A stretch of 64,000 nt of DNA, taken from the NCBI GenBank assembly GCA_963798505.1, contig CAWCTX010000009.1, forward strand, positions 248,001 through 312,000. The letters run 5' to 3'. Both the position numbers and the translations under genes were made by a program. Below, in pieces: positions 16,682-26,209 of the stretch. Under the pieces are notes generated by a model. That model searched no databases. It saw nothing but the letters and a program-made list of their open reading frames with translations, and had not been told where the DNA came from. The stretch's first letter is position 1; every line of letters begins with the position of its first letter. This DNA comes from CAVWSM01 sp963798505 (GTDB taxonomy: Bacteria; Actinomycetota; Actinomycetes; Jiangellales; Jiangellaceae).

Positions 16682-19018
16682 ATGACCGAAACCACACGCA
16701 AAACGGACGAGAGCCTCGACCGCGGCGTCGACGGCCCGACGGAGATCCGCGTGCACGGCGTGAGCGGATCGCCGCCGGAGCAGACTCTGGGCCATCCACT
16801 GCTCAAGCCCGTGGCCGGCGACAAGCGGGCAGGGTTCTGGCGCCGGTGGTACCCCGGTGGCCGGTCGGCAGACCTCGACGCGCGATGGCGGCGCGAGGCG
16901 TACGCCTGGGGCGGCCTCACCTCCGGGCCGGCAGCGCGGGCCTTCTGGCTGCTGCTCCTGCCGTTCATGCTTGTCAGCCTCGCGCACTGGATGCTGCCGG
17001 CTGTGCCCGCGACGGCGAACTCGGCTCAGCGGCGGTGGGCGCAGGCCACCGCGGTCATGCTGCGCCTCGTGGGCCTGGGACTGACGCTCACCATGCTGCT
17101 GAGCGGCGTGCAGGCGGCGGTCGACGTCGTCGGCTATCAGTGCGGTCGGCTCGAGCAGTGCAGCGCGGCCAACTCGCTCGTCGGCACGCTGGCCGACAGC
17201 TGGTTCGGGACACCGGGCCGGCGCATCGTCGTCACCGCGGTGGTACCGCTGGGTGTGATCCTCCTGGTCGGGTTGCTCGGGCGGGCGACGCCCCGGCGCA
17301 CGCAGCCACAGCCCAGCGAGTCCATGGCCCGCGAGGGCGACCCGCCGCTGACGCACCACGACTTCTGGACCGGCAACCCGGGCATGCCCAAGCTGCGCAT
17401 CCTGCACGTCGCGGCGACGACGGCATTGCTGGCGTTCCTGGTGACCTGGCCGGCCACCACGCTGGCGGCGGGTGGCGCCGCCCGAGTGCTCGGCGTGGTG
17501 CTGTGTGTCGCCGCGCTGCTGACCCTCGCCGCCAGCGTCGCCTTGGTCTCGATCGACGGAGTGGCCGGCATGCCGGCTGCGCCCAACGGCGTCGGCATGC
17601 TGTCGACCCGCGGCGCCAACCTGCTGCGATTCACGGCGATCGGCCTGCTCGTCGTCGGCGCCGTCTACACATCGTGGGACTGGGACTCGTGGACGAACGC
17701 CGGTCGGCTGCCGGGTTTGCGCGGCGCCATCCTCGCCACGTTCATCGTGATCGTTGTCCTGCTGTTGCTCATGACGGTTGCCGTAGCAGCGCAGCGACCA
17801 TGGCGCGTCGGTAGCGACGGCTTCCGGCCGGCGATGCGGGGTCTGGCTGGGCCGGCGGTGGCGACCCTGGGCTTCTTCATCGCCGGCGGGTTCGCCGCCG
17901 GGCTGACCTACCGGGTCGCCGAGCTGTTCGGTCACCCGGTGCTCAGCCAGGTGAACGCGGCCCTCGAGATCAGGTTCGGGCAGGAGGTCGTCGCCAACCC
18001 GCAGGTTCCCTTCGAGGACCGGCTGCGCTGGGCGACCATGGACTCGCCACTCGTGGTGCCTCCGGCATTCGCGTGGGCCGGGGCCGCGGCCGGTGTGCTG
18101 ATCATCGCGCTCTTCGTCGTGATCGCCTACCTCGGCTGGTGGGTGGTGCGCCGGATCCCTGTGCTGATGGCGGCCATCCGTGCGGAGTGGCCCGACCAAC
18201 CGGCGGACCCTCGAGACGTACGCGCCCTTGCCCGCGCCCGCGCGACGGCCAACCTGACAGACGGCACCGGCCGCGTCGTCGGCGGAATCGTCGGGTTCGC
18301 GGGGGTGCTCGTGCTGCTGGGCATCGGCGTCTACGCGGCGGACCAGCGCAACTGGGAGCTGGTGACACAGGCACCGCTGTCGACGCTGACGCGATTCGGC
18401 ACCTCGGCGATAGGCGTACTCGCGATCGCCGCCGTCGCGCTGTTCTGGAACACCTACCGCAACCCCAAGGTCCGCCGCACGGTCGGCATCCTGTGGGATG
18501 TCGGCTCGTTCTGGCCGCGGGCGGTGCATCCGCTGGCGCCGCCGTCCTACGGTGAGCGCGCCGTGCCCGACCTCGTCGATCGGTCGCGCGAGCTCACGGC
18601 TCACGGGCAGGCCGTGTTGTCCGGGCACTCGCAAGGATCGGTGATTGCGACGGCCGCGGTGCTGCAGCTCGATGACGGCACTGCTGCACGGTGCGCGCTT
18701 GTCACTTCAGGGTCGCCGCTGCGCCGGCTGTACGCCCGGTTCTTCCCGGCCTATCTGGGCGGCGAGGCGCTCACCCGCGTCCAAGACAGAGTCGACGGGC
18801 GGTGGCGCAACCTCTACCGCGACACCGACCCCATTGGCTCCTGGGTGCTCGACCCCGCAAAGCAAGGGGAGGCCACGCGGGTCGACCGCTACCTTGCCGA
18901 CCCGGAGCGGCTGGGTGGAGAGATCGAGGGGCACTCCGACTACTGGGGCGACCCCGAGTACGGCCCCGTGGTCGAGCACCTCCTCGTCGCGCTGCCGCCG
19001 GCCTATCCGCCGAGGTAG
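16682..19018 (+). CDS. Large polytopic membrane protein with split alpha/beta-hydrolase motifs
   Basis: A 778-residue protein. The start has GGAGG 6 bases before the ATG. Residues about 21-31 carry EIRVHGVSGSP, an HG motif as near the oxyanion hole of alpha/beta hydrolases. About ten hydrophobic helices follow between residues 80 and 580. The C-terminal part has a nucleophile elbow, GHSQGS with Ser650, and a late EGHSDYWGDPEY that could supply the catalytic His. I infer a serine hydrolase whose membrane region is inserted between the HG strand and the nucleophile. The substrate is unknown. Similar hypothetical proteins occur in streptomycetes and relatives. Confidence 0.65.
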   Translation: MTETTRKTDESLDRGVDGPTEIRVHGVSGSPPEQTLGHPLLKPVAGDKRAGFWRRWYPGGRSADLDARWRREAYAWGGLTSGPAARAFWLLLLPFMLVSLAHWMLPAVPATANSAQRRWAQATAVMLRLVGLGLTLTMLLSGVQAAVDVVGYQCGRLEQCSAANSLVGTLADSWFGTPGRRIVVTAVVPLGVILLVGLLGRATPRRTQPQPSESMAREGDPPLTHHDFWTGNPGMPKLRILHVAATTALLAFLVTWPATTLAAGGAARVLGVVLCVAALLTLAASVALVSIDGVAGMPAAPNGVGMLSTRGANLLRFTAIGLLVVGAVYTSWDWDSWTNAGRLPGLRGAILATFIVIVVLLLLMTVAVAAQRPWRVGSDGFRPAMRGLAGPAVATLGFFIAGGFAAGLTYRVAELFGHPVLSQVNAALEIRFGQEVVANPQVPFEDRLRWATMDSPLVVPPAFAWAGAAAGVLIIALFVVIAYLGWWVVRRIPVLMAAIRAEWPDQPADPRDVRALARARATANLTDGTGRVVGGIVGFAGVLVLLGIGVYAADQRNWELVTQAPLSTLTRFGTSAIGVLAIAAVALFWNTYRNPKVRRTVGILWDVGSFWPRAVHPLAPPSYGERAVPDLVDRSRELTAHGQAVLSGHSQGSVIATAAVLQLDDGTAARCALVTSGSPLRRLYARFFPAYLGGEALTRVQDRVDGRWRNLYRDTDPIGSWVLDPAKQGEATRVDRYLADPERLGGEIEGHSDYWGDPEYGPVVEHLLVALPPAYPPR

Positions 19019-19054
19019 CCCTGTCGGCGCGCGCCAACCGACCGGAGGATGAAC

Positions 19055-20362
19055 GTGCACACACTGTTCCCTGGTGACGACGGCTATGACCATGCCCGCA
19101 GCGTGTGGAACGCCATGGTCGATCGCCGACCGGAGGTCGTGGTGCAGCCGACGAGCCCCCGCGAGGTCGCGGCTGCGATTCGGCTCGCGCGCGACAACGG
19201 CCTCGAGATCGGCGTGCGATGCGGGGGCCACAGCGTCGTCGGCCACGCCGTGCCCGATGGCGGGCTCATGCTCGATCTGTCCAGGCTGCGCGACGTGGCG
19301 GTTGACCCCGACGCTCGCCGGGCGCGAGTCGGAGGCGGTGCATTGCTCGGCGACCTGGATCGCGCGGCTCAACGCTTCGGGCTCGCGACGCCGGCCGGCA
19401 ACGTGTCGCACACCGGGGTCGGCGGGTTGACCCTCGGCGGCGGCATGGGCTGGCTGGCTCGCCGGTTCGGGCTTTCGTGCGACAACGTGGAGTCGTACGA
19501 GGTGGTGACGGCTGCCGGCGACATCATCCGCGCGTCGGCTGCCGAACACCCCGACCTCTTCTGGGCGCTCCGCGGCGGCGGCGGCAACTTTGGCGTGGTG
19601 ACCGATTTCGAGTTTCGGCTCCACGACACGGGCACCGCATCTTTGGTCGCCGAGTTCGACCACGACGTCGACACCGCCGGACCCGTCATGCGCGCGTGGG
19701 CCGACATGATCCCTGACGCGCCGCGCGAGTCAACCTTGACGGCGTGGGTGGGGCGAGGCGGCCAGGATGGCCGGTTGGTCGTGATCGTTGGCTGCACGTG
19801 GGTCGGCGATCCAGCGGCAGCCCGCCCCTTAGTCGACGCGATCCGAGGGATCGGGCGGCCGATTGCCGAGCGGGTCGAGGAGCTCAGCTACGTCGAGTTG
19901 CAGACCCGCGAGGACGGTCCCGCCGGCCCGGGCATGCGGCGCTACTGGAAAGGCCACTACCTCTACGACTTCCCCGATGCGGCCATCGATGCGTTCCTCT
20001 CGATCGGCGAGCCGAAGGGCGGCCTGCACGCGAGCCTGCAGTCCTACGGCGGAGCGATCCGTGACGTCGCCTCAGCTGACACGGCGTTCGCGCATCGTGA
20101 CGCGCTGGTCGAGTATGTCGCGTCAGCCGCGTGGACCGACTCCGCGCAGGACGAGTCAGTGATCACCGCGGGGCGTGCGTTCGGCGGCGCTATGGAGCCG
20201 TTCGCCAGCGGTGCCTACGTCAACGCGCTCGGCGAGGAGGGTGAAGTGGCAGTTGCCCGCGCCTACGGGCCCGAGCACCTACGGCGTCTTGGCTCCGTCA
20301 AGACCAGCTACGACCCCGACAACGTGTTCCACCTCAACCACAACATCCAGCCACAGTCCTGA
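19055..20362 (+). CDS. FAD-binding oxidoreductase, berberine bridge enzyme family
   Basis: About 435 residues. The PCMH-type FAD domain has VRCGGHSVVGHAV, whose His in CGGHS is the usual covalent FAD attachment, and LTLGGGMGWLARRFGLSCDN. The C-terminal berberine bridge domain ends YDPDNVFHLNHNI. The second attachment cysteine found in bicovalent members is not seen. GGAGG overlaps the first ATG (19049), so the GTG 6 bases later is the better start. It probably oxidises an alcohol, sugar or alkaloid-like substrate with O2. It converges with lacI. Confidence 0.85.
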   Translation: MHTLFPGDDGYDHARSVWNAMVDRRPEVVVQPTSPREVAAAIRLARDNGLEIGVRCGGHSVVGHAVPDGGLMLDLSRLRDVAVDPDARRARVGGGALLGDLDRAAQRFGLATPAGNVSHTGVGGLTLGGGMGWLARRFGLSCDNVESYEVVTAAGDIIRASAAEHPDLFWALRGGGGNFGVVTDFEFRLHDTGTASLVAEFDHDVDTAGPVMRAWADMIPDAPRESTLTAWVGRGGQDGRLVVIVGCTWVGDPAAARPLVDAIRGIGRPIAERVEELSYVELQTREDGPAGPGMRRYWKGHYLYDFPDAAIDAFLSIGEPKGGLHASLQSYGGAIRDVASADTAFAHRDALVEYVASAAWTDSAQDESVITAGRAFGGAMEPFASGAYVNALGEEGEVAVARAYGPEHLRRLGSVKTSYDPDNVFHLNHNIQPQS

Positions 20363-20372
20363 GAGGCGACGG

Positions 20373-21407
20373 TCAGCCGGCCGGCGCGGCCGTGGAGTCG
20401 CGCACGACCAGCCGCTGGGTGGTCGTGCGGCGTCGCGGCCGCCCTGACCTGGGCTTGAGCGCAAGCTCGAGCGCGAGCCGGCCCATCTCTTTCATCGGCA
20501 GCTGCACAGTGGTCAAGCTCGGCGACAGGTAGCGCGAGACGGTGACGTCGTCGAAGCCGGTCACGGAGATCTGCCCGGGCACGGCGATCCCCCGCTCCCG
20601 CAGCACGGACAGCACACCGACGGCCATGTCGTCGTTGAACGCCATGATCGCCGTGACGTCGGGGCGCTCGTCGAGGATCTGCCGCGCCGCGTCATGGCCG
20701 CCGTCCAAGGTGAACGCGGCTTCGACGATCAGCAAGTCGTCCAGCCCGAGGCCGCTCCCCTGCATCGCCTCCTCCACGCCGGCGAGCCGGTCGGCCACCG
20801 TCGTCAGCTGTCGCGAGCCGGCCGCCACCGCGATGCGCCGGTGCCCGAGCTGCAACAGATGCTCCGCGATCGCCTGACCGCCGGCGGTGTTGGCGGGCAG
20901 CACGGCGTCGACCCCCAGGAGCTGGTGCCGGCCGATCACCGCGACACGACCCCCGGACGCCTCGAAGGCCTGCAAGTGCACCTTCATCTGCGCCTGAACC
21001 TCGGTGTCCACGAAGCCCGAACCCGCGATGATGATCACGCCCACGCGGCTGGCGATCAGGGCGCGCAGCTGGGCGACCTCGTTGAGCGGGTCGCGGCCGG
21101 TGTGGACGATCTGCACCATCCGGCCGTGCCCTGCGGCGACCTCGAGCACCCCGCTGGCGATCTCGGCGAAATAGGGGTCACCGATCTCATGCACGACGAG
21201 GCCCACGCCGGAGCTGGCGCCGCTCGCGAGTGACCGTGCGTGTACGTTGGCGATGTAGCCGAGCTCCTGGGCCACCTGGCGTACGTGCTCCGCCACGCTG
21301 TCGGACACGCCGTTGGCGCCGGAGAGGGCTCGGGAGGCCGTGGCGATCGACACACCCGCGCGCTCTGCCACGTCGACCAGTCGCAGGCCCGCTCGAGGCT
21401 TAGGCAT
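20373..21407 (-). CDS. LacI family transcriptional repressor
   Basis: A 344-residue regulator with an N-terminal helix-turn-helix (LVDVAERAGVSIATASRALSG) and hinge helix (HARSLASGASSGVG). A periplasmic-binding-protein-like sensor domain follows. AAGGA lies 8 bases before the ATG at 21405-21407, favouring it over the upstream in-frame ATG at 21416. It is divergent from the liv-type operon. Palindromes with the AGCGCT centre lie at 21495-21512 and 29647-29660, each downstream of a promoter, and are its likely operators. It probably senses a sugar or polyol imported by the neighbouring transporter. Confidence 0.92.
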   Translation of the reverse strand: MPKPRAGLRLVDVAERAGVSIATASRALSGANGVSDSVAEHVRQVAQELGYIANVHARSLASGASSGVGLVVHEIGDPYFAEIASGVLEVAAGHGRMVQIVHTGRDPLNEVAQLRALIASRVGVIIIAGSGFVDTEVQAQMKVHLQAFEASGGRVAVIGRHQLLGVDAVLPANTAGGQAIAEHLLQLGHRRIAVAAGSRQLTTVADRLAGVEEAMQGSGLGLDDLLIVEAAFTLDGGHDAARQILDERPDVTAIMAFNDDMAVGVLSVLRERGIAVPGQISVTGFDDVTVSRYLSPSLTTVQLPMKEMGRLALELALKPRSGRPRRRTTTQRLVVRDSTAAPAG

Positions 21408-21453
21408 CGGCCACATCCTTGTCCCAGGGAGTGAAAGATCTTGTCCCCCACTC

Positions 21454-21482
21454 TTGCCACTCTGTTATGTCACTCATATAGT
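21454..21482 (+). promoter_or_regulatory. Sigma-70-type promoter of the transporter operon
   Basis: TTGCCA at 21454-21459 and TATAGT at 21477-21482 are separated by 17 bases, close to the primary sigma consensus. Transcription should start near 21488, at the edge of the LacI-type operator. It drives the genes from 21528 onward. Confidence 0.75.
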
Positions 21483-21490
21483 GCCGGAAG

Positions 21491-21512
21491 CGCTTACGCA
21501 AGCGCTTGCGTA
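21491..21512. promoter_or_regulatory. LacI-family operator 1
   Basis: An 18-base perfect palindrome, TACGCAAGCGCTTGCGTA, lies at 21495-21512, with a second overlapping imperfect palindrome to its left sharing the GCTTACGCAAGC arm. The AGCGCT centre is typical of LacI/GalR operators. It sits just after the promoter at 21454-21482, so bound repressor would block transcription. Confidence 0.85.
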
Positions 21513-21527
21513 CAAAGGAGTGAGCAC

Positions 21528-22760
21528 ATGAGAGCATCGAAACGGCTCTGGCTGGGAGCCATCGCGACGTCCACCGCCCTCGCCCTCTCGTCGTGCGGCC
21601 TGGGCGGCGGCGACGACGAGTCGTCGGGCGGCGGCGAGGACGACCCGATCGTCGTCGGCGTCTCCCTCCCCCTCACCGGCGACTTCGCCGAGCCGGGCAA
21701 GGGCATCGAGCGCGGCTACGAGGCCTGGGCCTCGTACGTCAACGAGAACGGCGGCCTCTTGGGCCGTCAGGTCGAGATGAAGATCCTCGACGACCAGTCC
21801 AACGCCGACCGGGTCGCCTCCGACTACGAGAGGCTGATCAACCAGGACAAGGTGGACCTTGTCTTCGGGCCGTTCTCCACGCGCCTCGTCATTCCAGCGG
21901 CCCAGGTCGCCCAGGACTACGGCTTCCTCTTCGTGGAGCCTGCCGGTGCCGCGGCCGACGTGTTCAACCAGGGGTTCGAGCACCTCTTCTATGCCGCGCC
22001 TGCGGTGGCCAACGACCATTACAACTACCTGGCCGACCACATCCTTGCGTTGCCCGAGGCCGAGCGTCCGACGTCGATCGCGGTCGCGTCCATGGACGAC
22101 CCGTTCGCCCAGGGCACGGCCTACGGTCTGCGCGACAAGCTGGCCGAAGCGGGCATCCCTGTGGTCGTCGACGAGGTATACCCGCCCAACACGACTGACT
22201 TCAGCGGCATCGCCGCCAAGATCGCCGCGTCCAATGCGGACATGCTGATCGGCGGCTCGCAGTACCAGGACGGCGTCAACCTGATCGTCGCCCTGCAGCA
22301 GCTCGGCTTCCAGCCCAAGATGGCCGCGGTCTCTGGCGCTCCGACCAACGCGGAGTTCCCGGAGGCGATCGGTGAGAAGACCGAGGGCATCCTGTCGCCG
22401 ACCGGATACACGACATCGGCGTCCTATCCGTCCAACCAGGAGTTCGTCGACTTCTACACCGAGATGTTCGACTCGCCGCCGGCCGAGGACGAGGCGAACG
22501 CGTGGACGACCGGTCAGGTTGTCGCTGCCGCCGTCGAGGCAGTCGGGTGTGCAGACCCGGACCCCGAGTGCCAGCAGCAGTTGATCGACTGGCTGCACGA
22601 GAACGAGGTCGACACCGTGGTGGGCCCGCTCAGCTGGGACCAGGACGGCAGGCCGCAAAGCGCCCACCTCATCCAGCAGTACGTGGATGGGCAGATCAAG
22701 ATCGTGCTGCCGGAGGACGCCAAGGAAGCCGACTTCATCCACCCCAAGCCGGCCTGGTAA
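21528..22760 (+). CDS. Liv-type ABC transporter substrate-binding lipoprotein
   Basis: A 410-residue lipoprotein with signal peptide and lipobox LSSC near residue 24, then a Gly/Asp-rich linker. The binding domain is the Peripla_BP_6 type (VGVSLPLTGDFAEPGKGIERGYEAW; DDQSNADRVASDYERLI). AAGGAG is 7 bases before the ATG. The family classically binds branched-chain amino acids. In this cluster, with sugar-type enzymes and a LacI regulator, the ligand is more likely a sugar derivative, polyol or acid (inference). It is the first gene of a seven- to eight-gene operon. Confidence 0.9.
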   Translation: MRASKRLWLGAIATSTALALSSCGLGGGDDESSGGGEDDPIVVGVSLPLTGDFAEPGKGIERGYEAWASYVNENGGLLGRQVEMKILDDQSNADRVASDYERLINQDKVDLVFGPFSTRLVIPAAQVAQDYGFLFVEPAGAAADVFNQGFEHLFYAAPAVANDHYNYLADHILALPEAERPTSIAVASMDDPFAQGTAYGLRDKLAEAGIPVVVDEVYPPNTTDFSGIAAKIAASNADMLIGGSQYQDGVNLIVALQQLGFQPKMAAVSGAPTNAEFPEAIGEKTEGILSPTGYTTSASYPSNQEFVDFYTEMFDSPPAEDEANAWTTGQVVAAAVEAVGCADPDPECQQQLIDWLHENEVDTVVGPLSWDQDGRPQSAHLIQQYVDGQIKIVLPEDAKEADFIHPKPAW

Positions 22761-22775
22761 GGGCGCGGATCAGCA

Positions 22776-23660
22776 GTGTCCGGCTCCCTGTTCCTGCAAA
22801 GCCTGGTGCTAGGCGTGCTGCTGGGAGGGCTCTACGCCCTCCTGGCAGCGGGCCTCACCTTGTACTTCGGCGTGATGCGAGTCGTCATGATCGCGCACTC
22901 CGCGTTCCTCATCCTCGCGGCCTACCTTGCGTGGTACTTCAACCGTGAGACCGGGCTCGACCCGCTGCTGTCGCTCGTGATCACGGTGCCACTGTTCTTC
23001 GTGGTCGGCTTCGCGATGCAGCGGCTGCTGATCGCCCGACTCCGGCCGATCAGCCTCACCATGATGTCGGTCCTGCTGACGTTCGCGATCGCGTTGGTGA
23101 TCGAGGGCATGCTCGGCTTCATCTGGAGCGGCACGCAGCGGCGCATCCAGCTCGACTACTCCAGCGCCAGCATCGAGCTCTTCGGCGCCAACATCGCGGT
23201 GGTCAAGCTGATCTCGTTCGGGCTGGCCGCGGTGTCCCTAGGCGGGCTCTACCTGATCCTCAAGAAGACCGCGTTCGGTCAAGCGCTCCGCGCAACCATC
23301 CAGCACAAGGACGCCGCACAGCTGGTCGGCATCGACACCGAGCGCGTCGCCGGCTATGGCTTCGGCCTAGGCCTTGCCACCGCTGCCATTGGCGGCACCG
23401 CGCTCTCTCTGGACTACACGATCTACCCGTCACTGCACTGGCACTGGATCGGCCCGCTCATGGCGATCATCGTGGTGGGCGGCCTGGGCAGCATTCCGGG
23501 AGCGGCGATCGCTGCGATGGTGCTCGGCATCGCGGCCAGCCTCCTGCAAGTGCCGTTCGGCACCACGTGGGCCCAGACCGTGTTCTACGTCGCCCTGTTC
23601 CTGACCTTGATGGTCCGGCCACAGGGCTTCTTCGGAGGTCGTCTTGCGCAGCGCTTCTAG
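22776..23660 (+). CDS. livH: Liv-type ABC permease, LivH family
   Basis: A 294-residue inner membrane permease with about eight helices, starting at GTG. LLGGLYALLAAGLTLYFGVMRVVMIAHSAFL is the family N-terminal pattern and HKDAAQLVGIDTERV the cytoplasmic coupling loop. It pairs with the next gene to form the channel of the importer. It overlaps that gene by 17 bases. The gene symbol gives the family, not the substrate. Confidence 0.9.
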   Translation: MSGSLFLQSLVLGVLLGGLYALLAAGLTLYFGVMRVVMIAHSAFLILAAYLAWYFNRETGLDPLLSLVITVPLFFVVGFAMQRLLIARLRPISLTMMSVLLTFAIALVIEGMLGFIWSGTQRRIQLDYSSASIELFGANIAVVKLISFGLAAVSLGGLYLILKKTAFGQALRATIQHKDAAQLVGIDTERVAGYGFGLGLATAAIGGTALSLDYTIYPSLHWHWIGPLMAIIVVGGLGSIPGAAIAAMVLGIAASLLQVPFGTTWAQTVFYVALFLTLMVRPQGFFGGRLAQRF

Positions 23661-24702
23661 CCGGCTCGTGCTCGGCGCAAGGGTGCTCGGCATCCTGCTG
23701 CTCGTCGCCGCCGTGCTGCTGTTCCCGTCGATGGCGTCCGACCCGTTCATTCTTTCGGTCGGCGTGGTCATCATGAGCTACGCCGTGCTCGCCACGTCGT
23801 GGAACTTCGTCGGCGGCTTCACCGGCTACATCTCCCTGGGGCATGCGGCCTACTCCGGCCTCGGCGGCTACGCGACCGGGTTGCTCATCATCAAGTCAGA
23901 CGTCAACCCGTGGCTGGCGCTCATCGTCGGAGCGCTCATCGTCGCGATCCTCACCGTGCCGATCGGCATCGCGTCGCTTCGCGTACGAGGCGCGTCGTTC
24001 GTCATCGTGTCGATCGCCCTCGTGCTCATCATGCAGCTGGTGTTCCAGAGCTGGCGCTCGTTCACCGGCGGCTCCAACGGCCTGCGCATCCCGCGACCGT
24101 TCGGGCCCGAGGTGCTTCGGCCCGAGCAGCACGAGCGGTTCTTCTACCTGCACGCCGTGCTCCTGGCGGTCGCTCTGCTGGCGTGGTGGGCGATCGAGCG
24201 CTCGCGTCTCGGCGCTGGGCTGAAGGCGATCCGTGAGGACGAGGACAAGGCACAGTCACTGGGCGTACCGACGTTCTCGTACAAGCTGGTCGCGCTCGTG
24301 ATCTCCGCCTTCTTCACCGCGCTCGGCGGTGGCCTGTACGCGCTGTGGTTCGGCTACCTCGACCCGATCTTCCAGTTCTCGATCCTCATCGGCGCCTACA
24401 TGGTGCTCATGGCACTGCTCGGCGGCATCCGCAGCCTCTTCGGTCCGCTGCTCGGCGCGGTGATCGTGGGCTACGCGGTCGAGGTGTTCAAGGCGCAGTA
24501 CGGCGACACCCAGTTCCATCTCGTCGCCACCGGACTCCTTCTCGGATTGGTCGTGCTGTTCATGCCGGACGGCATCATCCCGGCGCTCACCGGGCTGGTG
24601 AACCGCTTCCGTCCGCAGGCATCGTCGATCCGCGAGGTGACGGCCGCGGAGCTGCAGGAGCAAGACCAGCAGCCGATCACCAAGGCGGAGGTGCACTCAT
24701 GA
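23644..24702 (+). CDS. livM: Liv-type ABC permease, LivM family
   Basis: A 352-residue permease with about ten helices. The TTG start has GGAGG 5 bases upstream, inside the end of livH. SWNFVGGFTGYISLGHAAYSGLGGYATG is the LivM signature region, and IREDEDKAQSLGV is the coupling loop. It ends with a charged cytoplasmic tail and overlaps the ATPase gene through an ATGA junction. Confidence 0.9.
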   Translation: MRSASSRLVLGARVLGILLLVAAVLLFPSMASDPFILSVGVVIMSYAVLATSWNFVGGFTGYISLGHAAYSGLGGYATGLLIIKSDVNPWLALIVGALIVAILTVPIGIASLRVRGASFVIVSIALVLIMQLVFQSWRSFTGGSNGLRIPRPFGPEVLRPEQHERFFYLHAVLLAVALLAWWAIERSRLGAGLKAIREDEDKAQSLGVPTFSYKLVALVISAFFTALGGGLYALWFGYLDPIFQFSILIGAYMVLMALLGGIRSLFGPLLGAVIVGYAVEVFKAQYGDTQFHLVATGLLLGLVVLFMPDGIIPALTGLVNRFRPQASSIREVTAAELQEQDQQPITKAEVHS

Positions 24703-25457
24703 CGGCCAGTGCCGCGGTCGCGACTGGCGAGAGCATCGCGACGCAGGGACTCACCAAGTCGTTCGGCGGGGTCCGGGCCGTGGATGACGCCACAGTCGCT
24801 TTCCAGCAAGGCAAGATCAACGCCCTGATCGGCCCTAACGGATCGGGCAAGACCACCTACTTCAACTGCGTGACCGGGATGATCCGCCCGGACGCGGGCA
24901 CCGTCACGTACAACGGCCACGACGTCACAGGCAAGGCGCCGCACACCATCGCCAAGGCCGGCATCGGTCGGAGCTTCCAGCTGTGCCGGATCTTCCCCCG
25001 GCTCACCGTGCTTGACAACGTCCTTGTGGCCGTACGCCCCACCGGCCTGCTCGACCGGCTGGCCGGCTCGCGCAACAAGGCCGACGTGCAACGTGCCCGC
25101 GAACTCCTTGCACGAGTGGGCATCGACCATATGGAGAGGTCAGAGGCGCGTGACATCTCCTACGGGCAGCAAAAGCTGCTCGAGCTCGCCGGAGTGCTGA
25201 TGGCGGACCCGGACACGATCATGCTCGACGAGCCGGCCGGCGGCGTGAACCCGGCGTTGATCGACCGCATCGCCACGCTCGTCCGCGAGCTCAACGCGGA
25301 GGGCAAGACCTTCATCATCGTCGAGCACAACATGGACATGGTCATGAGCCTCAGCGACCACATCGTGGTCTTCGACCGTGGTCGACCGATCGCCGAGGGA
25401 ACCCCCGCTGTCGTGCAGAACGACCCGAAGGTCCTGGAGGCCTACCTTGGCATCTGA
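24699..25457 (+). CDS. livG: Liv-type ABC ATPase, LivG family
   Basis: A 252-residue ATP-binding subunit. Walker A GPNGSGKTT, signature ISYGQQKLLE (a Y replaces the usual first S), Walker B TIMLDEPAGG and the switch His in IIVEHNMDMVM are all present. The long helical insert after the Q-loop is typical of LivG. The start ATG overlaps the livM stop. It powers import with the following LivF-type ATPase. Confidence 0.92.
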   Translation: MTASAAVATGESIATQGLTKSFGGVRAVDDATVAFQQGKINALIGPNGSGKTTYFNCVTGMIRPDAGTVTYNGHDVTGKAPHTIAKAGIGRSFQLCRIFPRLTVLDNVLVAVRPTGLLDRLAGSRNKADVQRARELLARVGIDHMERSEARDISYGQQKLLELAGVLMADPDTIMLDEPAGGVNPALIDRIATLVRELNAEGKTFIIVEHNMDMVMSLSDHIVVFDRGRPIAEGTPAVVQNDPKVLEAYLGI

Positions 25458-26193
25458 CCACCTTCTCGAGCTCACCGACATCGAGGCCGGCTACGGGCGC
25501 GCGGCCCTTGTGCTCCGAGGGCTGACCGTCAAGGTGTCGCCGGCGAGCGTCGTCTGCCTCGTTGGACCCAACGGCGCGGGCAAGTCCACCGTGCTCAAGG
25601 TGGCGAGCGGCATGCTCACGCCGCGCTCCGGCCGCATCATCGTGGACGGCACGGACGTCACTGGCCGCTCACCGCAGCAGCTGCTACGCGCCGGGCTCTC
25701 CCACGTGCTGCAGGGACACAGCGTCTTCAAGGAGATGACGGTCGGGGAGAACGTTCTCCTCGGTGCCTTCACCGTGAAGGACAAGGCGCGGGTCCGCGAG
25801 CGGGAGGAGTTCGTCAAGACGCTGTTTCCCATGGTGGCCGACAGGTGGAATGCCCTCGCGGGGGCACTGTCCGGCGGTCAGCAGAAGCAGGTCGAGTTCG
25901 CGCGGTCGCTCATGGTGAGCCCGAAGGTCGTGCTTCTCGACGAGCCGTCGATGGGTCTCGATCCCAAGGCCACCGCCACGGTGTTCGAGCAGATCCTGCG
26001 GATGCGCGACGCGGGGATGGCTGTGCTGCTCGTCGAGCAGAACGCCCGCCGTGCGCTTGAGACCGCCGACGTCGGCTGCGTGCTCGACCTCGGGCGGGTC
26101 CACATCACCGGCCCTGCCTCCGAACTGCTCGCCGACCCCCAGCTCGCCGAGCTCTACCTCGGCGGTCGTCCCAAGCCCGTCACCACGCACTGA
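25447..26193 (+). CDS. livF: Liv-type ABC ATPase, LivF family
   Basis: A 248-residue ATP-binding subunit. It has Walker A GPNGAGKST, signature LSGGQQKQVE, Walker B VVLLDEPSMGLDP and the switch segment LLVEQNARRAL. The TTG start at 25447 overlaps the end of livG by 11 bases and has GGAGG 6 bases upstream, which fixes it. It is the last transporter gene before the catabolic enzymes. Confidence 0.92.
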   Translation: MASDHLLELTDIEAGYGRAALVLRGLTVKVSPASVVCLVGPNGAGKSTVLKVASGMLTPRSGRIIVDGTDVTGRSPQQLLRAGLSHVLQGHSVFKEMTVGENVLLGAFTVKDKARVREREEFVKTLFPMVADRWNALAGALSGGQQKQVEFARSLMVSPKVVLLDEPSMGLDPKATATVFEQILRMRDAGMAVLLVEQNARRALETADVGCVLDLGRVHITGPASELLADPQLAELYLGGRPKPVTTH

Positions 26194-26209
26194 AACAGGA
26201 CCTGACTCC

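Noticed and set aside
16664..18634. A 656-codon minus-strand frame opposite the large membrane protein
   Set aside because: Its composition is Arg/Gln/His-rich and low in hydrophobic residues, typical of an antisense shadow. The plus-strand gene has a good ribosome binding site and clear motifs.
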